A stretch of DNA of 64,000 bases from Desulfitobacterium metallireducens DSM 15288 (GTDB lineage: Bacteria; Bacillota; Desulfitobacteriia; Desulfitobacteriales; Desulfitobacteriaceae): the NCBI RefSeq assembly GCF_000231405.2, contig NZ_CP007032.1, positions 1,612,001 through 1,676,000 on the forward strand, given 5' to 3'. The translations under genes were made by a program, and so were the position numbers. This document shows, one piece after another, positions 45,229 through 53,772 of this stretch; the stretch's first letter is position 1; each line of letters starts with the position of its first letter. The notes under the pieces were generated by a model. The model saw only the letters and a list, made by a program, of their open reading frames with translations, was not told the origin of the DNA and searched no databases.

Positions 45229-46473
45229 TTATATGTGCTTTTTGACGGTGCTTTTCTTTAATCCTTTTTTAAAACTTGGTTTTATGGTAGACCCTTGGGG
45301 TCTATTTCCTTGCTCTTTTCGATGCGGGTGCGCGTCGAACACTTTTCCGTGAGAAAGTGTCTTCAGAGGAATTGAAATTTTAAAGGCATTCTCAACTTTA
45401 TGTAGAAAATGTACTTCTTTTTCAGAAGCTAAAGAGATGGCAATACCACTCTGCCCTGCTCGCCCGGTCCTTCCTACCCGATGCAGATAAAGTTGGGGGT
45501 CTTCAGGAATATCAAGATTAAAGATATGTGTTATATTCTTAATATCAAGACCTCTTGCCGCTAAATCAGAAGCCACGAGCAAATGAACTTTACCCGTTCG
45601 AAAATCCTCCATGGCTTTGCGACGATCCCCCTTCTGGGAAGAGCCAGAAAGCGCCTGTGCGTCTAACCCGTGAAACTTGAGCTTCTCTACCGTCTTCTCA
45701 ATTTCTTCACTCTTATTAATAAAGATTAGAGCACGTGGAGGCTCGAGATGACGAACTAATTTGCGCAGCACTTCAAATTTATCACGTTGCTCACAGGCAA
45801 AATACTGATGTGAAATGGTTGACGCGACAGCTGCTTGTTCAGTCACACGAAGAACAGCTGGCTCCTTGAGAAGGCTTGATGTACGTTCTAACGTTTCCGA
45901 TGATAAGGTCGCAGAAAATAAAAGGAGCTGTCTATCTTTGAGTGTAGTCTTAATCACTGCGTTTACCGTTTGCCAATTTTTCTCATCAAGCAAGCGATCT
46001 GCTTCATCCAACACAATCGTTCTTAGATTCTGGGAAGAAATCTTTTTCTTCTGGATAAGTTCCAAAATTCGTCCAGCTGAACCAACGAGAATATGAGGTT
46101 TCTCTTTGAGCTTTTCAATTTGACGCGTAATATTAACATTTCCGATAAGCGCCGCCGAGCTGATTGTCCCCCCCAAGTTTTGGGATAAGCTTTGAATTTG
46201 ACGATGAACTTGTAAAGCGAGTTCATGGGTAGGTGTAAGAATTAGCGCTTGATTTTCCTTCTTAAGCAGATCAATCTTTTGAAAAATCGGCAAGAGATAA
46301 GCTAAAGTTTTACCGGATCCTGTTTCCGATTGGCCGACGACGTCTTGGTTAGCTAAAATAAGTGGAATAGCTTTTTCTTGAATATGAGTTGGCTTTGCCA
46401 CGCCCTCTTTTTGAAGTGCTTCGAGGAGTAGCGGATGAATTCCGATTTGTTCAAATGATGCTGTTGACTCCAT
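45229..46473 (-). CDS. DEAD-box ATP-dependent RNA helicase
   Basis: A 414-residue helicase. Motifs in order: Q motif (FEQIGIHPLLLEAL...PTHIQ), Walker A SETGSGKT, PTHELALQ, VLDEADRLLD, FSATLS, then ARGLDIKNITHIFN and HRVGRTGRAG in the second RecA lobe. The basic C-terminal tail (KPSFKKGLKKSTVKKHI) probably binds RNA. In most helicases motif Ia is PTRELA; here Arg is His. Likely acts in ribosome assembly or cold adaptation, like the CshA/YfmL group. Confidence 0.93.
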   Translation of the reverse strand: MESTASFEQIGIHPLLLEALQKEGVAKPTHIQEKAIPLILANQDVVGQSETGSGKTLAYLLPIFQKIDLLKKENQALILTPTHELALQVHRQIQSLSQNLGGTISSAALIGNVNITRQIEKLKEKPHILVGSAGRILELIQKKKISSQNLRTIVLDEADRLLDEKNWQTVNAVIKTTLKDRQLLLFSATLSSETLERTSSLLKEPAVLRVTEQAAVASTISHQYFACEQRDKFEVLRKLVRHLEPPRALIFINKSEEIEKTVEKLKFHGLDAQALSGSSQKGDRRKAMEDFRTGKVHLLVASDLAARGLDIKNITHIFNLDIPEDPQLYLHRVGRTGRAGQSGIAISLASEKEVHFLHKVENAFKISIPLKTLSHGKVFDAHPHRKEQGNRPQGSTIKPSFKKGLKKSTVKKHI

Positions 46474-46573
46474 ACTCTATCATCCTCTTCTTTATTAAAT
46501 TATAATCTTTAGTTCACTTATTGTATTGATTCATTATAGCCTGTTTTGGAGAGCCTGCCAAATGAAAAACAAT

Positions 46574-46612
46574 AACGGCTATAGATCGCTTTCAATGCAA
46601 TCTATAGCCGTT
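46574..46612. terminator. Bidirectional terminator between helicase and symporter genes
   Basis: A 16-bp stem with one mismatch, AACGGCTATAGATCGC facing GCAATCTATAGCCGTT. Leftward it runs into ATTGTTTTTC, so it mainly ends the symporter transcript. Confidence 0.8.
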
Positions 46613-46642
46613 CGAACTAATACTAAAAACATGTTTTTTTAT

Positions 46643-48079
46643 CTAAGCGACGACTTCAGAAGAGAGATTTGACGTGTTAACCTCCGGTATAGTAGCGCTC
46701 CGTTTATCTAAAACGGTTGTCATTAAGAAAGTGACAATGGCAATCGGTATTGCTAAAAAAATCGGTTGAGAAACAATACGAATTGCCGGAACAACCAGCC
46801 AGGCTGCCAAGAAGATAATTCCAGTTAACAGAGTCCAAAATGCACTCGATTTACGGCATAACTTAGGTGCAAACAAGGTAAACATCATAATGACTGAATA
46901 AGCACTTGTTAACGTTAAACCAATCGTAATTGTCTTTAATATACCCGCTACAGTTGTCGCCAAGACGTACGTAACAATGCTTATGACTAATACTGCAATT
47001 CGAGAATAAAGCAGGCCCTGCTTTTCCGTCATATGAGGCATAAAATTACGTTTAATGATGTCTTGGACAACAATTGAAGAACTACCGAGTAATAAGACCG
47101 ATGCTGTCGAAACATCCGCTGCCCATAAGCCAGCAAGTGTTAGTCCAGCGATAACCGGATTAAGAGTTAAAACAACACTGGGTAAGGCATTAGTGGGAAC
47201 TATTCCTGGAAATTGTGCTGCCGCAACAATTCCAAATAGCGCTGATACGAATCCAATCGGGAAAATCAATAGTCCTCCTAAAATAAAACCATTCCGAGCT
47301 GCCTTTGTGCTTTTTGCAGCAAAAGAAATTTGCACCGTAGCTTGAAGAGAAAAGCATTGCGAGATCATGACCCCAAACCATGCGCCGATGACTGCAAAAC
47401 CAACACCAGAGATGGGATCAAACCATGTTCCGCCTGCAGGAAGAGCGAGTTTTAAGGCTTGAATCCCCCCTATATTTCTTACGCTCATGATCGCTCCTGC
47501 GATAACACCGACATAAATCATGATTACATTGATGATATTAGTTAAACCCGCAGCCCACATCCCGCCGATTAAGGTAATTCCAACGAATACCAGAGCAGTT
47601 ACAGCCATTCCACTCACTTGTGTAAAAACTTGGGGTAGTAAAGCCGTAAGGACGGCTCCGCCTGCAATATATTGCAGTGAAGTTATAACCATACCGATGA
47701 CAAGTTGCCCCAATGCCCCTACAAAGCGACCGGATTTACTATAATATTTTTCAAACAATTCAGGAATAGTTGATATGGTCAGCGCTCGATAGCGACTCGC
47801 TACGACAATGCCTGCGAGAATGCCCCCACATGCCCAGGCTCCATTATACCATCCAGCTGAAATACCGGCTTTGTAAGCATTTTCAGCTACACCAACAGTA
47901 GAGGCTCCACCGACTGCTAACCCGGTAAGCATCACCGCAACAATCGAAGCAGGCAACCCCCGTCCAGCCAACAAATAACCTTTCTCACCTCCACCTTTGG
48001 TCAATTTTGTGGAGTACCATGAAATAGCATATAAGATCACAATATAGAGACAAACGATTGCAAATGGAATAACATGCAT
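46643..48079 (-). CDS. Sodium:solute symporter (SSS family), T-box controlled
   Basis: A 478-residue protein with about 13 hydrophobic segments. Features include KGYLLAGRGLP near the start, LTGLAVGGASTVGVAENAYKAGISAGWYNGAWACG (the SSS sodium-site region) and GLWAADVSTASVLLLGSSSIVVQDI. ATG at 48079 is chosen because AGGGGGGT lies 7 bases upstream; an ATG two codons earlier abuts it. The roughly 515-nt leader holds T-box elements, so transcription should rise when a tRNA is uncharged. The substrate is therefore probably an amino acid or a precursor, not lactate, despite the neighbouring lut-like genes. Confidence 0.88.
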   Translation of the reverse strand: MHVIPFAIVCLYIVILYAISWYSTKLTKGGGEKGYLLAGRGLPASIVAVMLTGLAVGGASTVGVAENAYKAGISAGWYNGAWACGGILAGIVVASRYRALTISTIPELFEKYYSKSGRFVGALGQLVIGMVITSLQYIAGGAVLTALLPQVFTQVSGMAVTALVFVGITLIGGMWAAGLTNIINVIMIYVGVIAGAIMSVRNIGGIQALKLALPAGGTWFDPISGVGFAVIGAWFGVMISQCFSLQATVQISFAAKSTKAARNGFILGGLLIFPIGFVSALFGIVAAAQFPGIVPTNALPSVVLTLNPVIAGLTLAGLWAADVSTASVLLLGSSSIVVQDIIKRNFMPHMTEKQGLLYSRIAVLVISIVTYVLATTVAGILKTITIGLTLTSAYSVIMMFTLFAPKLCRKSSAFWTLLTGIIFLAAWLVVPAIRIVSQPIFLAIPIAIVTFLMTTVLDKRSATIPEVNTSNLSSEVVA

Positions 48080-48177
48080 GTACATACCCCCCTAAATAAT
48101 AAATAATTACGTTCATTTTCATTTTTTCTTGTTTAAAGCTTTGGAAATTCAGCTCCTTTATTATTAAATTAGATATA

Positions 48178-48300
48178 AAAAATCCACGGTTTTCATCCTC
48201 TATGGGACGAAAGCCGTGGACTTCCGCGTTACCACCCAAGTTGGCCATTTGGCCCTCCTCAATAGAGTATCGAAAAATCAACTGACCGATCAAGCTGGCG
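48178..48300 (-). promoter_or_regulatory. Second T-box module: antiterminator and terminator without Stem I
   Basis: The T-box sequence GGGTGGTAACGCGG (48224-48238) is followed leftward by a terminator: TCCACGGTTTTCATCC facing GGACGAAAGCCGTGGA (48183-48220), then TTTTTTA. Only about 62 nt separate it from the first terminator. That leaves room for a short GGCCAAATGGCC stem but not for a Stem I with a specifier loop. It appears to be a duplicated decision module served by the upstream Stem I. Confidence 0.8.
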
Positions 48301-48304
48301 TAAA

Positions 48305-48570
48305 ATAAAAAAACTTCTCATCCCTACAGGGACGAGAAGTTATTCCCGTGTTACCACCCAATTTAGCCTCAACTATAAGGCCCACTCGATCGGGTACAGG
48401 ATAAATCCAATACCCTCTTCCTTTTAACGGGGGAAGAACCGTCCAAGCCTACTCCAATTTTCAGCCGGCTGCTCCGGAGTGAACTTCAGCAACTTACACT
48501 ATAGAAGAACTTCCAGTCAACGGTTCTTCCTCCCTGTAATGTGACTATAGCTTACTTTTCTCCATCATTG
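48305..48570 (-). promoter_or_regulatory. T-box riboswitch (complete) upstream of the symporter
   Basis: Reading leftward from 48570: GGAGAAAAGTAAGC (Stem I base and AGTA motif), a long Stem I, the 3' specifier side GCTGAAGTTCACTCCGGAG (48492-48474), an AGTAGGC...GACGG...CCGTTA Stem II region, the T-box GGGTGGTAACACGGG (48345-48360), and a terminator (48312-48341) with a U-rich tail. The specifier is GTT (Val) or, one base on, TTC (Phe); I cannot settle it by eye. Confidence 0.88.
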
Positions 48571-48600
48571 CGTTTGATAATGAAATTTGAAATTAGCTTT

Positions 48601-48629
48601 ATTATATAATACATTTAAAAATATGGCAA
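48601..48629 (-). promoter_or_regulatory. Promoter of the T-box leader
   Basis: TTGCCA (48624-48629) and TATAAT (48601-48606), 17 bp apart, just past the lutB-like stop. Transcription would start near 48594, about 25 nt before the T-box. Confidence 0.7.
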
Positions 48630-48638
48630 CTGTAATAT

Positions 48639-49883
48639 TTAATCCATAACCTGACCACTCGTTAATCGATTTCTTAGCTCGCCAATCATGGCCGGGACAT
48701 CAATTTGCATGCCACAGCGTTCAACACAACGACCACAACGTAAACAGGAATATATTTGCGGTGCTTCTTTATCAATTCCGCCAGCAACGAATACATCCCA
48801 GATGGTCCCAATACCTCCAAGATAGGTCTCTCCAAAATGTCCCGCTGTCACCTGAAATACAGGACATTCATACATGCAACCACCGCAACGTAAACAATGT
48901 GACGCTTGCTTAAAGTCCTCTTCTGCCGACATCGCGCTACGGCCATTATCAACAAAGACCACATAAAACTCCTTAGGACCATGTGCGCCATAAGTGGTTA
49001 CTTTCTCGATATCCCCGGTTTTACTTGGTCCAGTAATGATGCTTACATAAGCTGGAATTGGATATTGGGCATAACGCCAGGTTACTTCAGCAACTTTCAT
49101 AGCGTCCTGGAAGGTTGGCACGATCTTTTCAATCCCCACAAAAAGCAGATGAATGGCGGGCGCTGAGGTCGATAAACGGACATTGCCTTCATTTTCAATA
49201 ATAACAAAAGCCCCTGTGTCTGCAGCGACTACGTTAGAGCCACTTATACCGACATCTGCAGTGAAGTATTTCTCACGCATGAACTCACGCACAATCCCGA
49301 CTTCCTCAGCAATATCAGGCTTAACCTCTTTCTGGAAAAACTCAGAGAAGACTTCAGCAACCTTCTCCCGTGGGACATGGATCGCTGGTGAAAGAATATG
49401 CATTGGCCGGTCTTTTTTGAGCTGAAGAATAAATTCTCCTAAATCTGTTTCCCAGACCTCATTGCCTTCATTCTCTAAATATTCGCGAAGGTGTAGCTCT
49501 TCTCCAAGCATACTTTTACCCTTCACTACAGTTTTTCCTGTACCGATGATTTCGCTCGCAATCATAAGCGCTTCTTTTTTATCTTTCGCAAAGAACGCTT
49601 TACCATGGTTTCTTTCAACCGATTCCATTGCTTGCTTTAGAAGTTCTTGTTGATGAGCTACTGCATGAGCCTTAATCTCACGAACCTCTGCTGCTAATTC
49701 CGGAGTTTGGGGATAACGTGCCATCGTACTATCCGTCGTTTCACGATAGGCTTTGACAGCTCGGGAGATAGCCGTTCGAATATTTTGATCGGTACGTGCG
49801 TTTTCCAGCTCTTTGGCATAATCAGTAAAGCCTTTTTGTAAATTGATTTTGTCTTGCTTTGCTGATTTTTGAAAATCACTCAT
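48639..49883 (-). CDS. LutB-like iron-sulfur protein
   Basis: A 414-residue protein of the LutB/YkgF family, part of the iron-sulfur lactate-oxidising system. An N-terminal LUD-type domain (about 60-300, with KGKSMLGEELHLREYLENEG and NEGNVRLSTSAPAIHLLF) is followed by a dicluster ferredoxin part: CLRCGGCMYECPVF and CLRCGRCVERCGMQ. In the second motif the usual Cys-Pro is Cys-Gly. GGGGGATC precedes the ATG, which overlaps the previous gene's stop (ATGA). No LutC or lactate permease gene of the usual kind follows. Confidence 0.87.
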   Translation of the reverse strand: MSDFQKSAKQDKINLQKGFTDYAKELENARTDQNIRTAISRAVKAYRETTDSTMARYPQTPELAAEVREIKAHAVAHQQELLKQAMESVERNHGKAFFAKDKKEALMIASEIIGTGKTVVKGKSMLGEELHLREYLENEGNEVWETDLGEFILQLKKDRPMHILSPAIHVPREKVAEVFSEFFQKEVKPDIAEEVGIVREFMREKYFTADVGISGSNVVAADTGAFVIIENEGNVRLSTSAPAIHLLFVGIEKIVPTFQDAMKVAEVTWRYAQYPIPAYVSIITGPSKTGDIEKVTTYGAHGPKEFYVVFVDNGRSAMSAEEDFKQASHCLRCGGCMYECPVFQVTAGHFGETYLGGIGTIWDVFVAGGIDKEAPQIYSCLRCGRCVERCGMQIDVPAMIGELRNRLTSGQVMD

Positions 49884-50887
49884 CTTGCGATCCCCCTATA
49901 TAAAAATTCAATCAGATCAACCACTTGCTTTTTATCATTTTTATCAAGGGCTCCCTCAAGCGCTGATAAGCAATAGGGGCAAGAGGTAAGCATCAGTTCC
50001 GCCCCGGTATCTTGAAGTTCCTTGACCCGTCGCTCGGACATAGTATGGGATAGTTTCGGGGCAGTGAATTTACTCGGGCCACCACAACATGTCGTCCACT
50101 CTTTGTTCCGTTTAGCTTCACAGAACTCAACGCCCACGGCCGTTAAAATATCACGTAACTCTTCAGTGATGTGGAGATCTCGCGCTAATCGGCATGAATC
50201 ATGAATCACCACGGTCGGACCGGATGAAGCCTTTTCTAGTTTGTGTCTTTGTTCCCAAACAAGCTCGACAAACGTTTTTATTTCAATATTTAAAGATATA
50301 CCTAACTTGGGATAAACAAGTTTAAGCACTTCAGCTGCATGAGGAGAGAGACAAACAAGTGTTTTTGCCCCACTCTTTTGTAAAACATGCTGGACGCGTT
50401 GTGCATACACTTTTAAATCTTCCCAATAACCAAGTTCATACAATAGAGCACCACTGTAAAGCTCCTCATCCCCTGAATAGCAGAGATTATACCCTAGAGA
50501 CTGAAGAATACGTGCGGCTTTTTTATTAACTGCTTGATAGCGTTCTTTATCCTGAGAGAGTACTGAACCGTAAACTTTTTCAGCGTTAATTCCTGCTTTT
50601 TCCAGAAGGTTACGTACGCCAATGCCCATTGTGAAAAGTGGACTCCCCTGATCAAAAACAGTTATTAACTTGACCAGCGAATCGATAAATGGAAGTAATT
50701 GATATTCACCCCCTGTATAAAAAAGCAAATCGCCAGTCTTGGGCAAATTCATATCCTTTGCCCAAGACGATACTTCCGTTCCATTTAATGCAAGTGGGTT
50801 ACCGTGCTTCATAATATTTTCTCGAATAATTTCTAAAACCGCTGGGAATTTTCGTTCAACATGTTCCTCAATCGGTTGTGTTGCCAT
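49880..50887 (-). CDS. LutA/HdrB-like CCG-domain protein
   Basis: A 335-residue protein. Its C-terminal half carries a CCG domain: DSCRLARDL, then TTCCGGPSKFTAPKL and TSCPYC, the pattern that binds a 4Fe-4S or non-cubane cluster in HdrB, GlcF and LutA. The N-terminal CCG copy has lost its cysteines (LLFYTGGEYQLL). Probably passes electrons with the overlapping LutB-like protein during oxidation of lactate or another hydroxyacid. Start uncertain: ATG at 50887 (GGTGGAG close upstream) is used, but an ATG at 50935 is possible. Confidence 0.78.
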   Translation of the reverse strand: MATQPIEEHVERKFPAVLEIIRENIMKHGNPLALNGTEVSSWAKDMNLPKTGDLLFYTGGEYQLLPFIDSLVKLITVFDQGSPLFTMGIGVRNLLEKAGINAEKVYGSVLSQDKERYQAVNKKAARILQSLGYNLCYSGDEELYSGALLYELGYWEDLKVYAQRVQHVLQKSGAKTLVCLSPHAAEVLKLVYPKLGISLNIEIKTFVELVWEQRHKLEKASSGPTVVIHDSCRLARDLHITEELRDILTAVGVEFCEAKRNKEWTTCCGGPSKFTAPKLSHTMSERRVKELQDTGAELMLTSCPYCLSALEGALDKNDKKQVVDLIEFLYRGIAR

Positions 50888-50992
50888 AGACTCCACCGCC
50901 TTTTCCAATGATTCAAAAGTGAAAAATACATACATTTATACTCTACCTAATAAAGACAAGTTCGTAAACGGTATTAAGAAATGTATAATGTA

Positions 50993-51979
50993 TTATTTTA
51001 GAAATCCCTTAGGGTGATTCCGGTGCCAATTCCAGGCTGTCTCCAGAATCTGTTTGAGCCCGTCCCATTTTGGAACCCAGCCTAGCTCGTCTTGAGCTAA
51101 ATTCGAGGAAGCAATCAAAACAGCTGGATCTCCTGGTCGTCGATTGCCTATTTGTGTGGGAATGGGATGCCCCGTAACACGGCGTGCGGCTTCGATAACC
51201 TCTAAAACAGAGAAGCCCTGCCCATTACCTAGGTTGTAAATCCCACTTTTTTGTGATGAACGAAGCTTATTGAGCGCTAAGTAATGCGCTTGTGCCAAAT
51301 CCAAGACATGAATATAATCCCGGACACACGTTCCATCTGAGGTCGGATAATCATCCCCAAAAATCGTAATTGATTCACGCTGTCCCAAGGCTACTTGAAG
51401 AATAAGTGGAATAAGATGTGATTCAGGATGATGATCTTCGCCGATCCTCCCCTGTGGATCAGCACCTGCAGCATTAAAATAGCGCAAGGCAACAAAATGA
51501 ATTCCATAGGCTTGCTCACACCAATAAAGCATCTTTTCGATGGCCAATTTTGTTTCGCCATAGGGATTTGTCGGTAGTGTCAAATCTGATTCTAGAATAG
51601 GAATGTGCTGAGGCTCACCATACGTTGCAGCCGTTGAAGAAAATACGATTTGTTGAGCTCCGTATTCCTTCATTTTTATGAGTAAATTAAGCGTTGAAGC
51701 CACATTATTTTGATAATACTTAAGAGGATCAGAAACACTTTCGCCGACTAGGGAATCTGCGGCAAAATGAATCACCGCTTCAATCACATGTTCTGTAAAA
51801 ATTTGATCCAAAAGATCGGAATCTCGTAAATCGCCAACATAAAACGTCGTAGCTGAAACAGCCTCTGAATGTCCTTTTTGTAAGTTATCGAGAACAATAA
51901 CCTCTTCCCCATGCGACAATAATTCGGCTACTGTATGACTACCAATGTACCCAGCTCCACCAGTTACTAAGATCGCCAT
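50993..51979 (-). CDS. galE: UDP-glucose 4-epimerase
   Basis: A 328-residue short-chain dehydrogenase-fold epimerase interconverting UDP-glucose and UDP-galactose. NAD-binding VTGGAGYIGSHTV is at residues 5-17, the catalytic Ser/Thr in FSSTAATYGEP, and the YxxxK motif in NPYGETKLAIE. RDYIHVLDLAQAH is also typical. ATG at 51979 has GGAGGG 6 bases upstream. It is transcribed alone, divergent from citrate synthase. Confidence 0.95.
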   Translation of the reverse strand: MAILVTGGAGYIGSHTVAELLSHGEEVIVLDNLQKGHSEAVSATTFYVGDLRDSDLLDQIFTEHVIEAVIHFAADSLVGESVSDPLKYYQNNVASTLNLLIKMKEYGAQQIVFSSTAATYGEPQHIPILESDLTLPTNPYGETKLAIEKMLYWCEQAYGIHFVALRYFNAAGADPQGRIGEDHHPESHLIPLILQVALGQRESITIFGDDYPTSDGTCVRDYIHVLDLAQAHYLALNKLRSSQKSGIYNLGNGQGFSVLEVIEAARRVTGHPIPTQIGNRRPGDPAVLIASSNLAQDELGWVPKWDGLKQILETAWNWHRNHPKGFLK

Positions 51980-52149
51980 AAGAAACCCTCCATAAATTAG
52001 CAATATGCTCAAACATTCACGACCAATCTTTTCTATACTACCATTTTTGATGTATTCAGTCCATTGGAATTTTTACACCTTTACCGTGACAAGAGTAGGA
52101 TAAATTGTTAAAATAAGTGTTAAGACCCTTTTCGTTTTTAATGTATAAA

Positions 52150-52178
52150 TTGACAAAGTCTAGGTGGCAACCTATACT
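52150..52178 (+). promoter_or_regulatory. Promoter of the citrate synthase gene with an inverted repeat
   Basis: TTGACA (52150-52155) and TATACT (52173-52178) are exactly 17 bp apart. TAGGT-GGCA-ACCTA (52161-52174) forms a small inverted repeat across the spacer and the start of the -10. The leader is about 78 nt. Confidence 0.75.
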
Positions 52179-52262
52179 GTAAATACAAGTTGTATGGTAG
52201 GTATATATGGTGAAATTTTATTTTAAGATGGCCGTAAAGCAACATCTGAAGGAGCTAATTGT

Positions 52263-53636
52263 ATGATGGAAGATTACGAAACAGAACATTTTGAAGAAAA
52301 GATTTTAAACGATCTTAGTAGCATCACCTTGAAGAAAGGTGCTATTAATCCTTCGCTTTTTACAAAATATGAAGTTAAACGTGGACTTCGCGACACCGAC
52401 GGTAGAGGCGTGCTCGTCGGATTAACAGAAATCGGTGATGTTCACTCTTATATTCTTGATGAAGGTGAAATGATTCCGGTCCCTGGCCGCTTAATTTATC
52501 GCGGCTACGACATCACTGATCTAGCCAAGGGCTTCATGGAAGATGGCCGATTTGGTTTTGAAGAAACCGTTTATTTATTGCTCTTTGGGAATCTCCCCAA
52601 TAAGAAAGCTCTTGCAGACTTTAAGCAACTCATCTGCACTTATCAGAGACTGCCTGAGAACTTTGCCCGCGATATCATTTTAAATGCTCCGAGTAAAGAT
52701 ATTATGAATGGATTAGCTCGAAGTGTATTAGCCCTATATTCCTTTGATGCCAACCCAGATGATGTCTCTGTTAAAAATGTTCTAAAGCAATGTATCAAAT
52801 TAATTGCCTCCTTCCCTTCCTTAGCCGCGTATAGTTTTCAAGCTTACTCCCATTACTATGGAAATCAAAGTCTCGTTCTTCACAGTCCTCAGGCTGACTT
52901 AGGGTTAGCTGAGAATATTCTTTATATGTTACGATCAAATCACAAATATACGGATCTAGAGGCAAAACTTCTGGATCTTGCGCTTGTCCTTCATGCTGAA
53001 CATGGCGGTGGTAACAATTCCACCTTTGTGACCCATGTTGTAACCTCAACTGGTACGGATACATATGCTGCTATCGCAGCTGCTTTGGGCTCGCTCAAGG
53101 GGCCTAGACATGGAGGAGCGAATCATAAGGTTATTCAAATGGTTGAGAATATCAAGGAAAATGTGAAGGATTGGGAGGATGATACAGAAGTCACTACCTA
53201 TCTTACCCGTCTCCTTACTAAAGATGCTTTTGATCATTCAGGTCTTATTTATGGAATTGGGCACGCCGTCTACTCAATCTCAGATCCCCGGGCAGTTGTT
53301 CTTAAAAAATACGCGGCCAAGCTTGCTCATGAAAAAGGTCTGGAAAACGAATTTAACCTCTACGCAAAAATTGAAGAACTCGCTCCCAAGATTATTACTC
53401 AGTACACAAACTCTAACAAAGCGGTAAGTGCTAATGTTGATTTTTACTCAGGATTTGTCTATCGGATGCTCAATCTCCCGCTAGAGATGTTTACCCCGAT
53501 TTTTGCACTTGCCAGAATTTCAGGTTGGAGTGCTCATCGAATCGAAGAAATCGTTAATGCTGGGAAAATCATTCGACCTGCCTATAAAAATGTTGAACCT
53601 AGAAAAAAATACATTTCCCTCGATGAGAGAGGTTAA
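52263..53636 (+). CDS. gltA: Citrate (Si)-synthase
   Basis: A 457-residue citrate synthase family protein condensing oxaloacetate and acetyl-CoA. Active-site regions are HAEHGGGNNSTF and LKGPRHGGANHK, the catalytic His in GIGHAVYSISDPRA, and the catalytic Asp in NVDFYSGFVYRML. It is of the extended type, with an N-terminal domain of about 80 residues (IPGRLIYRGYDI at about 78). 2-Methylcitrate synthase cannot be excluded. AAGGAG lies 8 bases before the ATG. Strong own promoter and own terminator. Confidence 0.92.
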   Translation: MMEDYETEHFEEKILNDLSSITLKKGAINPSLFTKYEVKRGLRDTDGRGVLVGLTEIGDVHSYILDEGEMIPVPGRLIYRGYDITDLAKGFMEDGRFGFEETVYLLLFGNLPNKKALADFKQLICTYQRLPENFARDIILNAPSKDIMNGLARSVLALYSFDANPDDVSVKNVLKQCIKLIASFPSLAAYSFQAYSHYYGNQSLVLHSPQADLGLAENILYMLRSNHKYTDLEAKLLDLALVLHAEHGGGNNSTFVTHVVTSTGTDTYAAIAAALGSLKGPRHGGANHKVIQMVENIKENVKDWEDDTEVTTYLTRLLTKDAFDHSGLIYGIGHAVYSISDPRAVVLKKYAAKLAHEKGLENEFNLYAKIEELAPKIITQYTNSNKAVSANVDFYSGFVYRMLNLPLEMFTPIFALARISGWSAHRIEEIVNAGKIIRPAYKNVEPRKKYISLDERG

Positions 53637-53668
53637 GGAATTCATTTCATTATTGTCTCAGAACTTGA

Positions 53669-53711
53669 AAAGAACGAGATCAAGGTTATAAATACCTTAT
53701 TCTCGTTCTTT
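53669..53711 (+). terminator. Terminator after citrate synthase
   Basis: AAAGAACGAGA pairs with TCTCGTTCTTT, with an inner AAGGT/ACCTT stem, followed by TTCGTTATT. Confidence 0.85.
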
Positions 53712-53772
53712 TTCGTTATTAAGGCGAACTTATTGGCTAGCCAACAGAATCGTCATATCCTGTACTGCCCGG

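Noticed and set aside
46643-48079. Lactate or acetate symporter by neighbourhood with lut-like genes
   Set aside because: The T-box leader and separate promoter indicate tRNA-dependent control, favouring an amino-acid substrate.
47985-48293. 102-codon frame over the second T-box module and the symporter start
   Set aside because: It runs through the T-box terminator and into the symporter gene in another frame, and shows no protein motif.
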